A stretch of DNA of 64,000 bases from NCBI GenBank assembly GCA_947499955.1, contig CANMQI010000026.1, positions 1-64,000 of the forward strand, written 5' to 3'. The notes beneath the pieces were generated by a model. The model saw nothing but the letters and a program-made list of their open reading frames with translations, ran no database searches and was not told the origin of the DNA. A program made the translations under genes and the position numbers. Position 1 is the first letter of the stretch. Each line of letters begins with the position of its first letter. The stretch is from an uncultured Granulosicoccus sp. (lineage in GTDB: Bacteria; Pseudomonadota; Gammaproteobacteria; Granulosicoccales; Granulosicoccaceae). Shown piece after piece: positions 28,354 to 37,779 of the stretch.

Positions 28354-29214
28354 TCAGCGGTCCACGAAGGCACGTTCGAAGACGTAGTCACCGGGTTCAC
28401 CGCGTGAAGGCGAGGCCGTGAAGCCGCGGCTATCGAGCAGTTCACGCAGATCGGCGAGCATTGCTGGTCCACCACAGATCATGAACCGGTCATTCTCGGG
28501 GTCGATGGTCGGCTGATTGATGCTGCGTTCCAGTTCTCCGTCAGCAAACAGGGTCGTGATACGACCGCGACGGTCAAACTCCTCTCGGGATACCACCGGC
28601 GCATAGATCAGCTGGTTCTTGACATAGTCACCCAGGTATTCGTGCTCCGGCAGCTCCAGGCCGATGGCATCGCGGTAGGCGAGATCCTTGACGTGGCGAA
28701 CACCATGGACCAGTACGATCTTGTCGAAAGCCTCATACGTTTCCGGGTCCTTGATCACGGACAGGAAGGGAGCGAGGCCGGTACCCGTACCCAGCAGCCA
28801 CAGTGTACGACCCGGCTTGAGATCATCAATGATCAGCGTGCCCACGGGCTTGCGGCCGATGTGGACATAATCGCCCACCTCGATATGCTGCAGGCGCGAG
28901 GTCAACGCGCCGTTCTGCACCTTGATGCTGAAGAATTCGAGTTCCTCTTCCCAGTTGGCACTGGCAATGGAATAGGCGCGGCGTAACAGTTTGCCTTCGT
29001 TCTCGAGTCCGACCATGACGAACTGGCCATTGAGAAAGCGCAAGCTGGAATCACGCGTCGTCCGAAAACTGAAATAGGTGTCGGTCCAGTGATGGACGGA
29101 CAGGACACGTTCCTGCTCTGCGGTACACGACAGGCGTTGACCGTGCGGGACGGAGGAGGGGGTAGTGTCGACGAGCTGGAGCGTATCCAGGCCTTCCAAA
29201 TTATCAGTTGTCAT
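28354..29214 (-). CDS. fpr: Ferredoxin-NADP reductase
   Basis: 286 aa. FAD site RRAYSIAS and NADP site LWLLGTGTGLAPFLSVI are clear; FMICGGPAM is the C-terminal nucleotide-binding motif. In pseudomonads and relatives Fpr reduces Bfd for iron release from bacterioferritin and can feed heme oxygenases; bfr, bfd and heme enzymes are all nearby. It lies 20 bp after the unknown gene 29235-30299 and is probably co-transcribed from its Fur-regulated promoter. Confidence 0.9.
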   Translation of the reverse strand: MTTDNLEGLDTLQLVDTTPSSVPHGQRLSCTAEQERVLSVHHWTDTYFSFRTTRDSSLRFLNGQFVMVGLENEGKLLRRAYSIASANWEEELEFFSIKVQNGALTSRLQHIEVGDYVHIGRKPVGTLIIDDLKPGRTLWLLGTGTGLAPFLSVIKDPETYEAFDKIVLVHGVRHVKDLAYRDAIGLELPEHEYLGDYVKNQLIYAPVVSREEFDRRGRITTLFADGELERSINQPTIDPENDRFMICGGPAMLADLRELLDSRGFTASPSRGEPGDYVFERAFVDR

Positions 29215-29234
29215 GGTCTATGGGTTCGGGTACT

Positions 29235-30299
29235 TCAATGAACACTGTGATTGGCCTGATCCGTTCGCTCTTGATCGAACAGACTCTGGCGTTGCACAAG
29301 TCCTGCAAAGTCCCATTGTCTTGAAGGTAGAGAAAAATCGTGTTCAAAAAGATTCTTGCGGTTTCCGGAGACCTGGGCGAGAACACCCTGTACGGACGTT
29401 GGTGGGAGCCAATGGTTCAGATGTTCAACGGATTCGCCTGGTAGTCCATGACCGACAGCGGCCAGGGTTGCCAACAAACGAGCTTCATCCGGAGACACTT
29501 CTTCGCAGCACAGACATCGCACATCAAATTGTCGGGTGGCATGGTACGCAGTCCGGTGAAGTATGTCATGCATGGTAGTGTCTAATCCGCTCAAGCCAAG
29601 GCAGGCACTCAGCCGTTGTACTGCGACCAGGTTATTGATACGCAAGGAAATACACTTTACCCAGACTCGTGTGAGATTGATGACCAGTAGTTCCACCGGG
29701 CTCAGATCTGCACATTTCAATACAGAATTGTGACGTATATCGTCCTTGTTGTCTTGTGATCGGAGTCGGACAACGCAGGGAGCCAGTGCATGGACACCGT
29801 ATTGACGGAAACAGCCAACCTGGCCGATGGTGTCGATGGATTCCAGGAATTGCCGACTGGCTTCCGGAGTCATCAGCCACTGCAGTCTTGATACCGCGGC
29901 ACAATGACGGCCCCTGAGTTGCTGGGATGCTGCATCGATCAGCAGCTGTTCATCGTCAGAGAGTTCGGCAGACCCGGCATCCAGGATTTTCAGCGGTGAT
30001 CGTGTGCCTGTCAGTGCGATCGACGAGATCCGGTTGGCCGCCATGATGGTCTGTTGCCGGCTACTCGTCGCGTCGAGAATTCTGCCCAGACTGTCCAGCA
30101 GGCACCGGTCCAGATCGCACATTTCCTGCTGTCCGCCGCTGAGTCGCAGAACCGACAGCAACAGCCTGGCTGGCAGGGGATACGACGACAGCGAGCGTCG
30201 GCGAAGAAGCAGCATTTGCGAATCACCGGCATGGAGGCCTGTTGTTCGGGATCTATCGGTAATTGGGGCGGGGCGACTGGAATCGGGTAGCGATTGCAT
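29235..30299 (-). CDS. Unrecognised protein behind a near-perfect Fur box
   Basis: 354 aa, no family recognised. No clear signal peptide or long membrane segment; Leu-rich and probably helical. Cysteines are concentrated in the middle and C-terminal parts, including CLCCEE near residue 280. ATG 30299 lies 23 bp from a canonical Fur box; an internal ATG (MLLLRRRS) is another possible start. Its position upstream of fpr in an island for heme and iron suggests a cytoplasmic iron or heme role, which is inference. Confidence 0.65.
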   Translation of the reverse strand: MQSLPDSSRPAPITDRSRTTGLHAGDSQMLLLRRRSLSSYPLPARLLLSVLRLSGGQQEMCDLDRCLLDSLGRILDATSSRQQTIMAANRISSIALTGTRSPLKILDAGSAELSDDEQLLIDAASQQLRGRHCAAVSRLQWLMTPEASRQFLESIDTIGQVGCFRQYGVHALAPCVVRLRSQDNKDDIRHNSVLKCADLSPVELLVINLTRVWVKCISLRINNLVAVQRLSACLGLSGLDTTMHDILHRTAYHATRQFDVRCLCCEEVSPDEARLLATLAAVGHGLPGESVEHLNHWLPPTSVQGVLAQVSGNRKNLFEHDFSLPSRQWDFAGLVQRQSLFDQERTDQANHSVH

Positions 30300-30324
30300 G
30301 GACGACGGTTTTCGGCTTTACAGG

Positions 30325-30343
30325 AATGATAATGATAATCATT
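30325..30343. promoter_or_regulatory. Canonical Fur box
   Basis: aatgataatgataatcatt, the best Fur site in the window, inside a larger inverted repeat (30322-30346, aggaatgat...atcattcct). It sits just upstream of the minus-strand gene starting at 30299. Confidence 0.88.
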
Positions 30344-30503
30344 CCTGTTTGTCTTGTATAGGCAGAGTGATGAAACAGAAAAGGCCAAGGTTACCTATGG
30401 CTTCGTGATAGTGGTGTCTCAAGCACGGCGCGGGTGCGACGTCTGGCTTGGGGCAGATTGCCAGGTCGTATCTTGTGCCTGCGCGGACGCAGAGCCGTCA
30501 GGC

Positions 30504-31304
<801 letters not shown>

Positions 31305-31314
31305 GAATTCACCG

Positions 31315-31800
31315 TCAAGGGTGCTCGAAGGCTTGCTGGGTAACCAGTTCCACCGTGTGAATACCGGCAAGCCGGACATCCTGCAGCACCTGGCGAAGCA
31401 ACACCACCGGCGTTTGCGCATCAGCCTTGATTGCCAGAGAGGGCGCGGACGGAAAGTCAGCAGAACGTGTTGCTGCCGAGTTCACGCTGTCATCGGTCGC
31501 AATGTCGTTGGTTGAAGCTGCCAGCAGTGTCATCAGCTCATCTGCCAGCCGATCAGCTGTCACCGGCGTCTCGTTCAGAATCATCGTGCCGCTTGCATCC
31601 AGATAAAGTGTCGGCTGCGCCGTCTTGGCTGCAGCGGAAAGAGTCTGCGGCGCATCAATCGGTAGTGGGTCGGAGGGGCGAATGGTGCCCGCCACCATGA
31701 AAAAGATCAGCAAGAGAAACACGACATTGATCATCGGAATGAGATTGTCATCCGATGGCGTCGAGCGTGGGGCGGGTGCTTGCAGCTTCATGTCGCGCAA
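31315..31800 (-). CDS. exbD: ExbD, Ton system 2 (Asn form)
   Basis: 161 aa with helix [19 protein letters not shown]25 (codon aat) replaces the proton-carrying Asp. The periplasmic domain carries a Ser/Asp/Ala-rich insertion around residues 95-125. Its stop lies 10 bp before tonB; its start directly abuts the stop of the Asp-type exbD. Confidence 0.9.
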   Translation of the reverse strand: MRDMKLQAPAPRSTPSDDNLIPMINVVFLLLIFFMVAGTIRPSDPLPIDAPQTLSAAAKTAQPTLYLDASGTMILNETPVTADRLADELMTLLAASTNDIATDDSVNSAATRSADFPSAPSLAIKADAQTPVVLLRQVLQDVRLAGIHTVELVTQQAFEHP

Positions 31801-32202
31801 TCAGCGTAGCGCTGACAGGCTGAGAATCGTGGCCCCCGCCCGATGGAGGCTGTCACTGGCTGCAATCAGTCGCTGCAGTGGCACTTCGTCATCGGCGTCG
31901 AGGTGAATCGGCATGGATTCCGCGATGGCCGCGAGCACATCCGGATGCCCGGGCAAGGCGTCGATTGCCGATACGCGCTGATCATTGATGCTGATGGCAC
32001 CGTCCGCTGACAGATGCAGACGCAGGAAGCTCTGTTCTGAAGGCGCCTGCGGTGCACGGTCAGGAATGATGGCCAGTTCAATGGCCTGTTGCCGGGAGAA
32101 TTGCGTGCTCAACATGAAAAACAGCAGCAGGATGAATACCACATCGATCAACGGAGTCAGGCTGATCCTGAGCCGCCTGCCGGGTGTCTCAACCAGCCGC
32201 AT
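31801..32202 (-). CDS. exbD: ExbD, Ton system 2 (Asp form)
   Basis: 133 aa; RISLTPLIDVVFILLLFFML is the membrane helix with the conserved Asp at D20. Overlaps the end of exbB by 14 bp. Pairs with the Asn-form exbD encoded immediately downstream. Confidence 0.9.
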   Translation of the reverse strand: MRLVETPGRRLRISLTPLIDVVFILLLFFMLSTQFSRQQAIELAIIPDRAPQAPSEQSFLRLHLSADGAISINDQRVSAIDALPGHPDVLAAIAESMPIHLDADDEVPLQRLIAASDSLHRAGATILSLSALR

Positions 32203-32920
32203 TGACAGCGTCCGAGGTGACGTCTGATGGGGTATCGCGTTGTATCTGCTGCCGGATTGATGCGGTGAACACCTGCGTTATCGTGTCTTCGATGCGGTGC
32301 GCGTGATTCTCGGCCCTGCGATCCAGCCACTGATGAGCCAGAGTGGTCGGAATGGCAACTGCAAGTCCCACCCCGGTGGTGAGCAGCGCCTGCCAGATGC
32401 CGCCAGACAGAACCGATGGGTCTATCTGGGAGCCAGCCTGCTCCATTTGCCTGAAGGCCTCGATCATGCCGAGCACGGTGCCGAACAGGCCTAGCAGGGG
32501 GCTGATGGTGGCGATCACTTCCAGGGTGCGCAGATGACTTCTGAGTCTGTGCATGTCGGCGCTGGCGAGTCGTTGCAATTCCTCCCGCAGCTGGGCATCA
32601 CTGATGGTGGTGGCAAGGCTGCCCCGCATGGCCACGCGCAGCAGACTGGCCACGCCACGTTCAGCCTGCGCGACAGTGGCAATGGCAGCATCCTGCCTGC
32701 CGCTCTGCCAGAGCTTGAGCGCCTGACGGATTGCCAGGCTATTGCGACTACGCTCTGCGAACAGCTGCACGGCCTTGAACAGGACAATGCTCAGGGCTGC
32801 AATCGACAGCAGCAGTAACAGAACAGTCACGGGTCCGCCCAGAGACACTATCTGTCCGAATGAACCCGGGACTTGGTGCAGCAGGATTGCCGACATGTCT
32901 TCCTGCATCTGATTGCTCAC
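32189..32920 (-). CDS. exbB: ExbB-type proton channel subunit, Ton system 2
   Basis: 243 aa, three hydrophobic segments, pore motifs SPLLGLFGTVLGMIEAF and GGIWQALLTTGVGLAVAIP, very like the system 1 protein. First gene of exbB-exbD-exbD-tonB on the minus strand. No Fur box is obvious in the 53 bp separating it from bfr, so it may be read through from bfr or use an unseen promoter. Confidence 0.9.
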   Translation of the reverse strand: MSNQMQEDMSAILLHQVPGSFGQIVSLGGPVTVLLLLLSIAALSIVLFKAVQLFAERSRNSLAIRQALKLWQSGRQDAAIATVAQAERGVASLLRVAMRGSLATTISDAQLREELQRLASADMHRLRSHLRTLEVIATISPLLGLFGTVLGMIEAFRQMEQAGSQIDPSVLSGGIWQALLTTGVGLAVAIPTTLAHQWLDRRAENHAHRIEDTITQVFTASIRQQIQRDTPSDVTSDAVNAAG

Positions 32921-32973
32921 TTTGCTCAGCCCGTGACAGTCAGGTCAGGGGCAAGCTTACTGGAAAGTCGGAC

Positions 32974-33459
32974 TTACTCGGCCGCGTCGGCGCTGTCAGC
33001 CTGCAAGTGCTGGTAGTTCTGCGCACCGATACGCTCAAGCAGTTCCAGCTGGGTTTCCAGAAATTCGACGTGCGATTCTTCGTCGGCGATCAGCTCTTCG
33101 AACAGGTTCTTGGAGACAAAATCCTTTTCCGATTCGCAGATATCCCGTGATTCGGTGTAGGACTTCAGCGCCTCGTACTCGCCGGCAAGATCGCATTCCA
33201 GCACTTCCTTCACATCCTGGCCGATTCTCAGGCTGGACAGAGTCTGCAGATTGGGATGGCCGCCGAGAAAGATGATACGAGCGACAAGCTTGTCGGCATG
33301 CTGCATCTCTTCAATGGACTCTTCTCGCTCCTTCTTTGCCAGCTTGGTCAGACCCCAGTCCTCCAGCAGGCGAAAATGCAGCCAGTATTGATTGACAGCA
33401 CCCAGTTCGAGAAAGAGGGCTTCGTTGAGACGTGCAATGACCTTTTCACTACCTTTCAT
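32974..33459 (-). CDS. bfr: Bacterioferritin
   Basis: 161 aa from ATG 33459 (the frame is open to 33516, but this start gives the standard length). All ferroxidase ligands are present at standard numbering: E18, E51, H54, E94, E127, H130, plus heme ligand M52. It stores iron as a 24-mer heme-containing shell. Bfd, its release partner, lies 214 bp upstream on the same strand. Confidence 0.95.
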   Translation of the reverse strand: MKGSEKVIARLNEALFLELGAVNQYWLHFRLLEDWGLTKLAKKEREESIEEMQHADKLVARIIFLGGHPNLQTLSSLRIGQDVKEVLECDLAGEYEALKSYTESRDICESEKDFVSKNLFEELIADEESHVEFLETQLELLERIGAQNYQHLQADSADAAE

Positions 33460-33673
33460 GATTGTTCCAGTCCTGTGTAATGGATCGAAAAAGTCAGGAT
33501 CGGCCAACCCGATCACTGCGCAACGATTCGATTACACATGATACATGAGCAACGGAGAGGTATTGCCTGACTCGTCGCCGACAAGTAACGGTTGTGTGGA
33601 CGCCAAGCTTCACCGATTCCGACTGCGCACGTGAAGCTGCTATCGAGCCTTATGCCGGGCATGGGTGTTGGGG

Positions 33674-33907
33674 TCAGGCGACGACGGAGTGCGAGCCGGT
33701 CAGTTCGCTCTTGGAAACAAATCGCATCTCGGCTTCCCGGATCGTGGCTTCTGCCAGCGGGAAGCAGTTGCAGCAACGCGGGCAGGCACCCAGTTCACCG
33801 TAGACATTGTCAGGGCAAAGGTCAGGGTTGCTGCAGTTGGACTTCATGCATTCGACAGCGTCACCAATATCGTTGGCTGTAATGCGGTTGCAATGGCAGA
33901 CGATCAT
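33674..33907 (-). CDS. bfd: Bacterioferritin-associated ferredoxin
   Basis: 77 aa with the BFD-like [2Fe-2S] pattern C4-x-C6 and C42-x2-C45 (VCHCNRIT, GACPRCC). Bfd docks on Bfr and passes electrons to release stored iron. It also has several extra cysteines (C20, C25, C31, C46, C48). Divergent from hemP across a Fur-like site. Confidence 0.92.
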   Translation of the reverse strand: MIVCHCNRITANDIGDAVECMKSNCSNPDLCPDNVYGELGACPRCCNCFPLAEATIREAEMRFVSKSELTGSHSVVA

Positions 33908-33978
33908 CTGGAGATCTCGCGGGTTTACTTCACCGATTGGCGGCTGGGCAGTAGCATAACTTGATAATAGTAGAAAGA

Positions 33979-33997
33979 CAAATGAGAATCATTGCTT
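33979..33997. promoter_or_regulatory. Fur-box-like site shared by bfd and hemP
   Basis: caaatgagaatcattgctt contains aatgagaatcatt, the core of a Fur site, in the 140-bp gap between divergent bfd and hemP. A second AT-rich stretch, ttgataatag, lies at 33961-33970. Confidence 0.65.
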
Positions 33998-34047
33998 TTT
34001 GCGTGTATTCTGTTACCACCTTGTATATCCGTTAACACTGTCACGTC

Positions 34048-34242
34048 ATGTCAGACACCGTGTCCACTGCAAGCTCGACAACAGGCAGCAACGGTGCTGC
34101 GGATCGGACGGTTGCCGTTCAATCCGGTCGCATCAATGCCTCTGATCTGTTGGGTGAGCGGCGCTTGCTGCGCATCGAGCACAATGGAGAGGATTATGTG
34201 CTCAGAATCACAAGAAACAACAAGCTGATCCTGACCAAGTGA
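34048..34242 (+). CDS. hemP: Hemin uptake protein HemP
   Basis: 64 aa. The C-terminal half is the HemP family signature: INASDLLGERRLLRIEHNG then YVLRITRNNKLILTK. In other bacteria HemP/HmuP is a small protein needed for heme receptor expression. Preceded by a Fur-like site. Confidence 0.9.
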   Translation: MSDTVSTASSTTGSNGAADRTVAVQSGRINASDLLGERRLLRIEHNGEDYVLRITRNNKLILTK

Positions 34243-34402
34243 TATCGCCTCGGCCTCCGGTTGTGAGGCTGGCAAAGGCGGTGCACAGGCCGCGGATCGA
34301 GGCCTGCGGTAAGGCGGGCAGGGCGCGTAAGGGTGTGATTGGCAGCTGCGAACGACTGTTCCGGCAGCCCTGATCTGTCAGCTGCCGGATTGCAGGGGAA
34401 AA
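34243..34402. other. Intergenic region after hemP
   Basis: Convergent gap of 160 bp between hemP and the IsdG-like gene. It holds an inverted repeat caggcc (34286-34291) / ggcctg (34301-34306) without a T tract; nothing else is evident. Confidence 0.35.
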
Positions 34403-34729
34403 CTACGCGCTGGCTTCTGCCCTCAATGTCTGCACGACCTCGAAACCCTCGAAGTTCGGATGATCCAGATACAGATCGCCATGACTGCCGGCATTCTTGT
34501 GCGCATGGCGAAAGGCTTCGGAGCGAGTCCAGGCTTCGAAGTCTGCCTTTGTGTGCCAGACGGTGTGCGACGAATAAAGCGTGTAGTCCGCCGTTTCCGG
34601 GCCACGTAACAGATGAAACTCTTCGAAACCCGGCAGGGCGGAGAGTCGAGAATCTCTGGACTTCCAGACTTGCTCGAACAAGGATTCCTTGCCGAGCCTG
34701 ACCTTGAAACGGTTCATGGCAATGAACAT
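34403..34729 (-). CDS. IsdG-type heme-degrading monooxygenase
   Basis: 108 aa, antibiotic-biosynthesis-monooxygenase fold. With the start at ATG 34729 (good GGGAG ribosome site 7 bp before), W67 and H77 fall exactly on the IsdG catalytic Trp and His positions and N6 is one off IsdG Asn7, so the Asn/Trp/His triad is present. An ATG at 34753 is possible but less likely. It should cleave cytoplasmic heme to release iron. A Fur-like site lies 40 bp upstream. Confidence 0.82.
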   Translation of the reverse strand: MFIAMNRFKVRLGKESLFEQVWKSRDSRLSALPGFEEFHLLRGPETADYTLYSSHTVWHTKADFEAWTRSEAFRHAHKNAGSHGDLYLDHPNFEGFEVVQTLRAEASA

Positions 34730-34765
34730 CACGTAGCTCCCGTGCGCATTCAACGATGCGACATC

Positions 34766-34791
34766 AAATGATAACGATTCTTATTATCATA
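34766..34791. promoter_or_regulatory. Fur-box-like site upstream of IsdG-like gene
   Basis: aatgataacgattcttattatcat at 34767-34790, with inverted arms atgataa and ttatcat, close to the Fur consensus. Drives the minus-strand heme monooxygenase. Confidence 0.75.
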
Positions 34792-34880
34792 TGAAGTTGG
34801 CGTGACAATCAAGGATGAGTCGAGTTTTGTTCGCCCGATCGAGCGTCATGATCACCTGCGGTCATGGGCAGGCCTGATTC

Positions 34881-35345
34881 TCAATTCGAATCTGTCGGGT
34901 TGTGAACTTTCAGGCGAGGTTTTTCCGGCTGCGCATCCACCACTTCCCCGTACAGAACAATCTTGTAATCGCTGAGGGTGTAACCCAGTTCCGTGGCGAT
35001 TTCCTCCAGGCGGTTCTCGATGACCTCATCCTTGAATTCGGCAACCTTTCCGGTTTTCAGACAAACGATGTGGTCGTGGTTGTCTCCGGTATCAAGTTCG
35101 AAGATCGCCTGACCGCCATCAAAGTGGTGGCGTGTGACCAGTCCGGCAGCTTCGAACTGGGTCAGCACTCGGTAAACCGTTGCAAGTCCCACTTCATTGC
35201 CGTTTCTGAGCAATGTCTTGTAGACATCCTCGGCACTCATGTGATGTTGTTCGGCTTCCTCGAGAATTTCCAGAATGCTGATGCGTGGCAGGGTGACCTT
35301 CAACCCGGCTTTGCGCAAATCGCTGTTGGCGGTATTTTTTTTCAT
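34881..35345 (-). CDS. fur: Ferric uptake regulator Fur
   Basis: 154 aa from ATG 35345 (the frame is open upstream to 35489, but Fur homology begins here: LRKAGLKVTLPRISILEIL). Motifs HHMSAEDVY, GLATVYRVL (recognition helix), HHFDGG and HDHIVCLKTG are present. The zinc motif has one Cys where E. coli has CxxC, as in some other gammaproteobacterial Fur proteins. Likely controls the many Fur-like boxes between 13 and 35 kb. Confidence 0.93.
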   Translation of the reverse strand: MKKNTANSDLRKAGLKVTLPRISILEILEEAEQHHMSAEDVYKTLLRNGNEVGLATVYRVLTQFEAAGLVTRHHFDGGQAIFELDTGDNHDHIVCLKTGKVAEFKDEVIENRLEEIATELGYTLSDYKIVLYGEVVDAQPEKPRLKVHNPTDSN

Positions 35346-35547
35346 CGTATCCACATCATTCTGGTGGGTATTCCTGTTCATTCGAAGTGTACACAAGTCT
35401 TTCGGGGGATAGAATAACGCGCGCCCACCTCGGCTGTGGGGCGCTGACGCAATCCAATGTTCACCGCTGTGCACTTCTTCTGATTGCACAACGCAAAACT
35501 CGGTAGTGGCGGTGTTACCATTTTGGCAATAACTTTCAGGACATCTC

Positions 35548-36894
35548 GTGACTCAGACATCCTCTTCTACGGCCGGCAGAACATTTCAGCTGGAACCCGC
35601 GATTGCGCTGAACGGTACGGTGCGGGTTCCCGGTGATAAATCAATGTCGCATCGTTCCATCATGTTTGGTGGCATTGCGCAGGGTGTCACGGAAGTGCAG
35701 GGGTTTCTCGAAGGCGAGGACAGCCTGCATACATTGGAAGCCTTTCAGGCCATGGGCGTGAAGATCGAGCGTGGTGGAGCCGGGGAGGTGACTCTCTACG
35801 GCCGCGGCGTCGCCGCGCTGACTGCGCCACCAGCCCCCATCTACCTGGGAAATTCCGGCACCGGCATGCGTCTGCTGACCGGATTGCTGGCCGGCATGAA
35901 CATTCCAGCCACATTGTCCGGAGATGCCTCGCTGACGGGGCGGCCCATGCGTCGCATCGTCGATCCATTGAGTCAGATGGGAGCCAGCATTCTCACCGGC
36001 GAGAACGGTACTCCACCGCTGACAATCCGGAATACTGCACCATTGACGGGTATCGAATACACCTGTCCGATGGCCAGTGCTCAGGTCAAGTCCGCCATCC
36101 TGCTCGCCGGCTTGCATGCCAGCGGCACCACAACAGTGCATGAACCGGCAATCACTCGCGATCACACCGAGCGCATGTTGCGCGGTTTCGGGGTGGAGGT
36201 GGACGTGAGCGGGCTGAGCGCCTCGATACGCGGCGGACAGCAGCTGACAGCCACCTCGCTGACGGTCCCCGGTGACATTTCATCGTCAGCCTTCTTCCTG
36301 GTGGGTGCCAGCATGACGCCCGGTTCGAACCTCACGCTGCCGGGAGTCGGCATGAATCCCAGTCGCACCGGTGTCATCGACATTCTGCGTCTGATGGGCG
36401 CCAACATCCGCATCAGCAATGAGCGAGTGACCGGTGGTGAGCCCGTGGCCGATCTTGAGGTTGAGGGCACCCGGCTCAAGGGCATCCATGTGCCGGAGGA
36501 ACTGGTTTCCCTGGCAATCGATGAATTTCCGGCGTTGTTCGTGGCCGCCGCCGGGGCAGAAGGTGAAACGATCGTCACCGGTGCCGAGGAGCTGCGCGTC
36601 AAGGAAACCGATCGCATTCAGGTCATGGCCGACGGACTGCGGGCGCTGGGCGGTGACATCAGCGATACCCCTGACGGGGCGATCATTCGAGGCAAGCGTC
36701 TGTCGGGCGGGGTGGCTGACAGTTGTGGCGATCACCGAACCGCCATGTCGTTTTCCATGGCCTCCCTGATCAGCGATGGTCCGATCACCGTGCTCGACTG
36801 CGACAACGTCAATACCTCCTTCCCCGGATTTGCGCAGATTGCTGGCGCCGCCGGTTTGCACATCATGGAATCGCAGGGTTCAACTGACACATGA
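35548..36894 (+). CDS. aroA: 3-phosphoshikimate 1-carboxyvinyltransferase (EPSP synthase)
   Basis: 448 aa, GTG start 35548. PGDKSMSHRS, GNSGTGMRLLTG, the KETDRI active-site loop and DHRTAMSF are all intact. Condenses shikimate-3-phosphate with phosphoenolpyruvate in aromatic amino acid synthesis. Followed by cmk and rpsA, a classic gammaproteobacterial order. Confidence 0.96.
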   Translation: MTQTSSSTAGRTFQLEPAIALNGTVRVPGDKSMSHRSIMFGGIAQGVTEVQGFLEGEDSLHTLEAFQAMGVKIERGGAGEVTLYGRGVAALTAPPAPIYLGNSGTGMRLLTGLLAGMNIPATLSGDASLTGRPMRRIVDPLSQMGASILTGENGTPPLTIRNTAPLTGIEYTCPMASAQVKSAILLAGLHASGTTTVHEPAITRDHTERMLRGFGVEVDVSGLSASIRGGQQLTATSLTVPGDISSSAFFLVGASMTPGSNLTLPGVGMNPSRTGVIDILRLMGANIRISNERVTGGEPVADLEVEGTRLKGIHVPEELVSLAIDEFPALFVAAAGAEGETIVTGAEELRVKETDRIQVMADGLRALGGDISDTPDGAIIRGKRLSGGVADSCGDHRTAMSFSMASLISDGPITVLDCDNVNTSFPGFAQIAGAAGLHIMESQGSTDT

Positions 36895-36913
36895 AATTCG
36901 GAAGGGCTTGTAC

Positions 36914-37594
36914 ATGAGTGATATCCCGGTCATCACCATTGATGGGCCTTCAGGGGCTGGCAAGGGCACAATTGCCCGGCAGTTGGCCATCGAACTGCAT
37001 TTTCATCTGCTGGACAGTGGTGCGGTCTATCGGGCTGCGGCGCTGCATGCACTGCATTGCGGGGCCGATCTCACTGATGAAGCGTCGGTGCTGGCGGCTC
37101 TGGAGAGCATGCAGGCGACCTTCCACCCCCATCCGGAAGGGGTGCAGGTGTGGCTCAACGGCCGGGATGTAACCTCCGAGCTGCGCCTTGAGACCACCGG
37201 TAATGCGGCCTCTCTGGTGGCTGTCATGGCGGGTGTCAGAGAGTCGGTTCTGGATGAACAACGCAGTTTTCGCAAGGCTCCCGGCCTGATTGCCGATGGG
37301 CGGGACATGGGCACCGTGGTGTTCCCCGATGCCACTTTGAAGGTGTTTTTGTCGGCTTCTGTGGAGGTGCGTGCGTGCCGACGCTCTAAGCAGTTGAAAG
37401 AGAAGGGAATCGACGTTACAATGGGGAGCTTGCTGCAAGAGATAGGTGCGCGCGACGAACGTGACAGTTCCCGCCAACATTCGCCGTTGGTTGCTGCCCA
37501 CGACGCGCTCATCATCGATTCCAGTGATTTATCCATCATTGAGGTGGTCGCACAGATAAGGTCTGCGCTGTCCGCTGCCGATAAGGTCGGGTGA
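36914..37594 (+). CDS. cmk: Cytidylate kinase
   Basis: 226 aa from ATG 36914; the frame continues upstream into aroA but the family starts here with ITIDGPSGAGKGT (P-loop 11-19). DGRDMGTVVFPDA and RDERDSSR are diagnostic. Phosphorylates CMP/dCMP. Starts 19 bp after aroA. Confidence 0.95.
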   Translation: MSDIPVITIDGPSGAGKGTIARQLAIELHFHLLDSGAVYRAAALHALHCGADLTDEASVLAALESMQATFHPHPEGVQVWLNGRDVTSELRLETTGNAASLVAVMAGVRESVLDEQRSFRKAPGLIADGRDMGTVVFPDATLKVFLSASVEVRACRRSKQLKEKGIDVTMGSLLQEIGARDERDSSRQHSPLVAAHDALIIDSSDLSIIEVVAQIRSALSAADKVG

Positions 37595-37779
37595 ATTCTG
37601 CTGGTTTGTCCCTTGCATCAGTAGCGTGGGCTCGTTCAATACATCCATTACGCATGCACGGCATGCATTGATCAACCTGCATAAACGTACTGCCAGGTCA
37701 TGGAGGCCGGGTTTTCATAACCAACACATCGCCTTGTCACGATGACACTGCGTCATTCACCTAACAGGTTTACTATTTA

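Noticed and set aside
36776-36913. Extended N-terminus of cytidylate kinase
   Set aside because: It overlaps aroA and precedes the conserved family start at ATG 36914.
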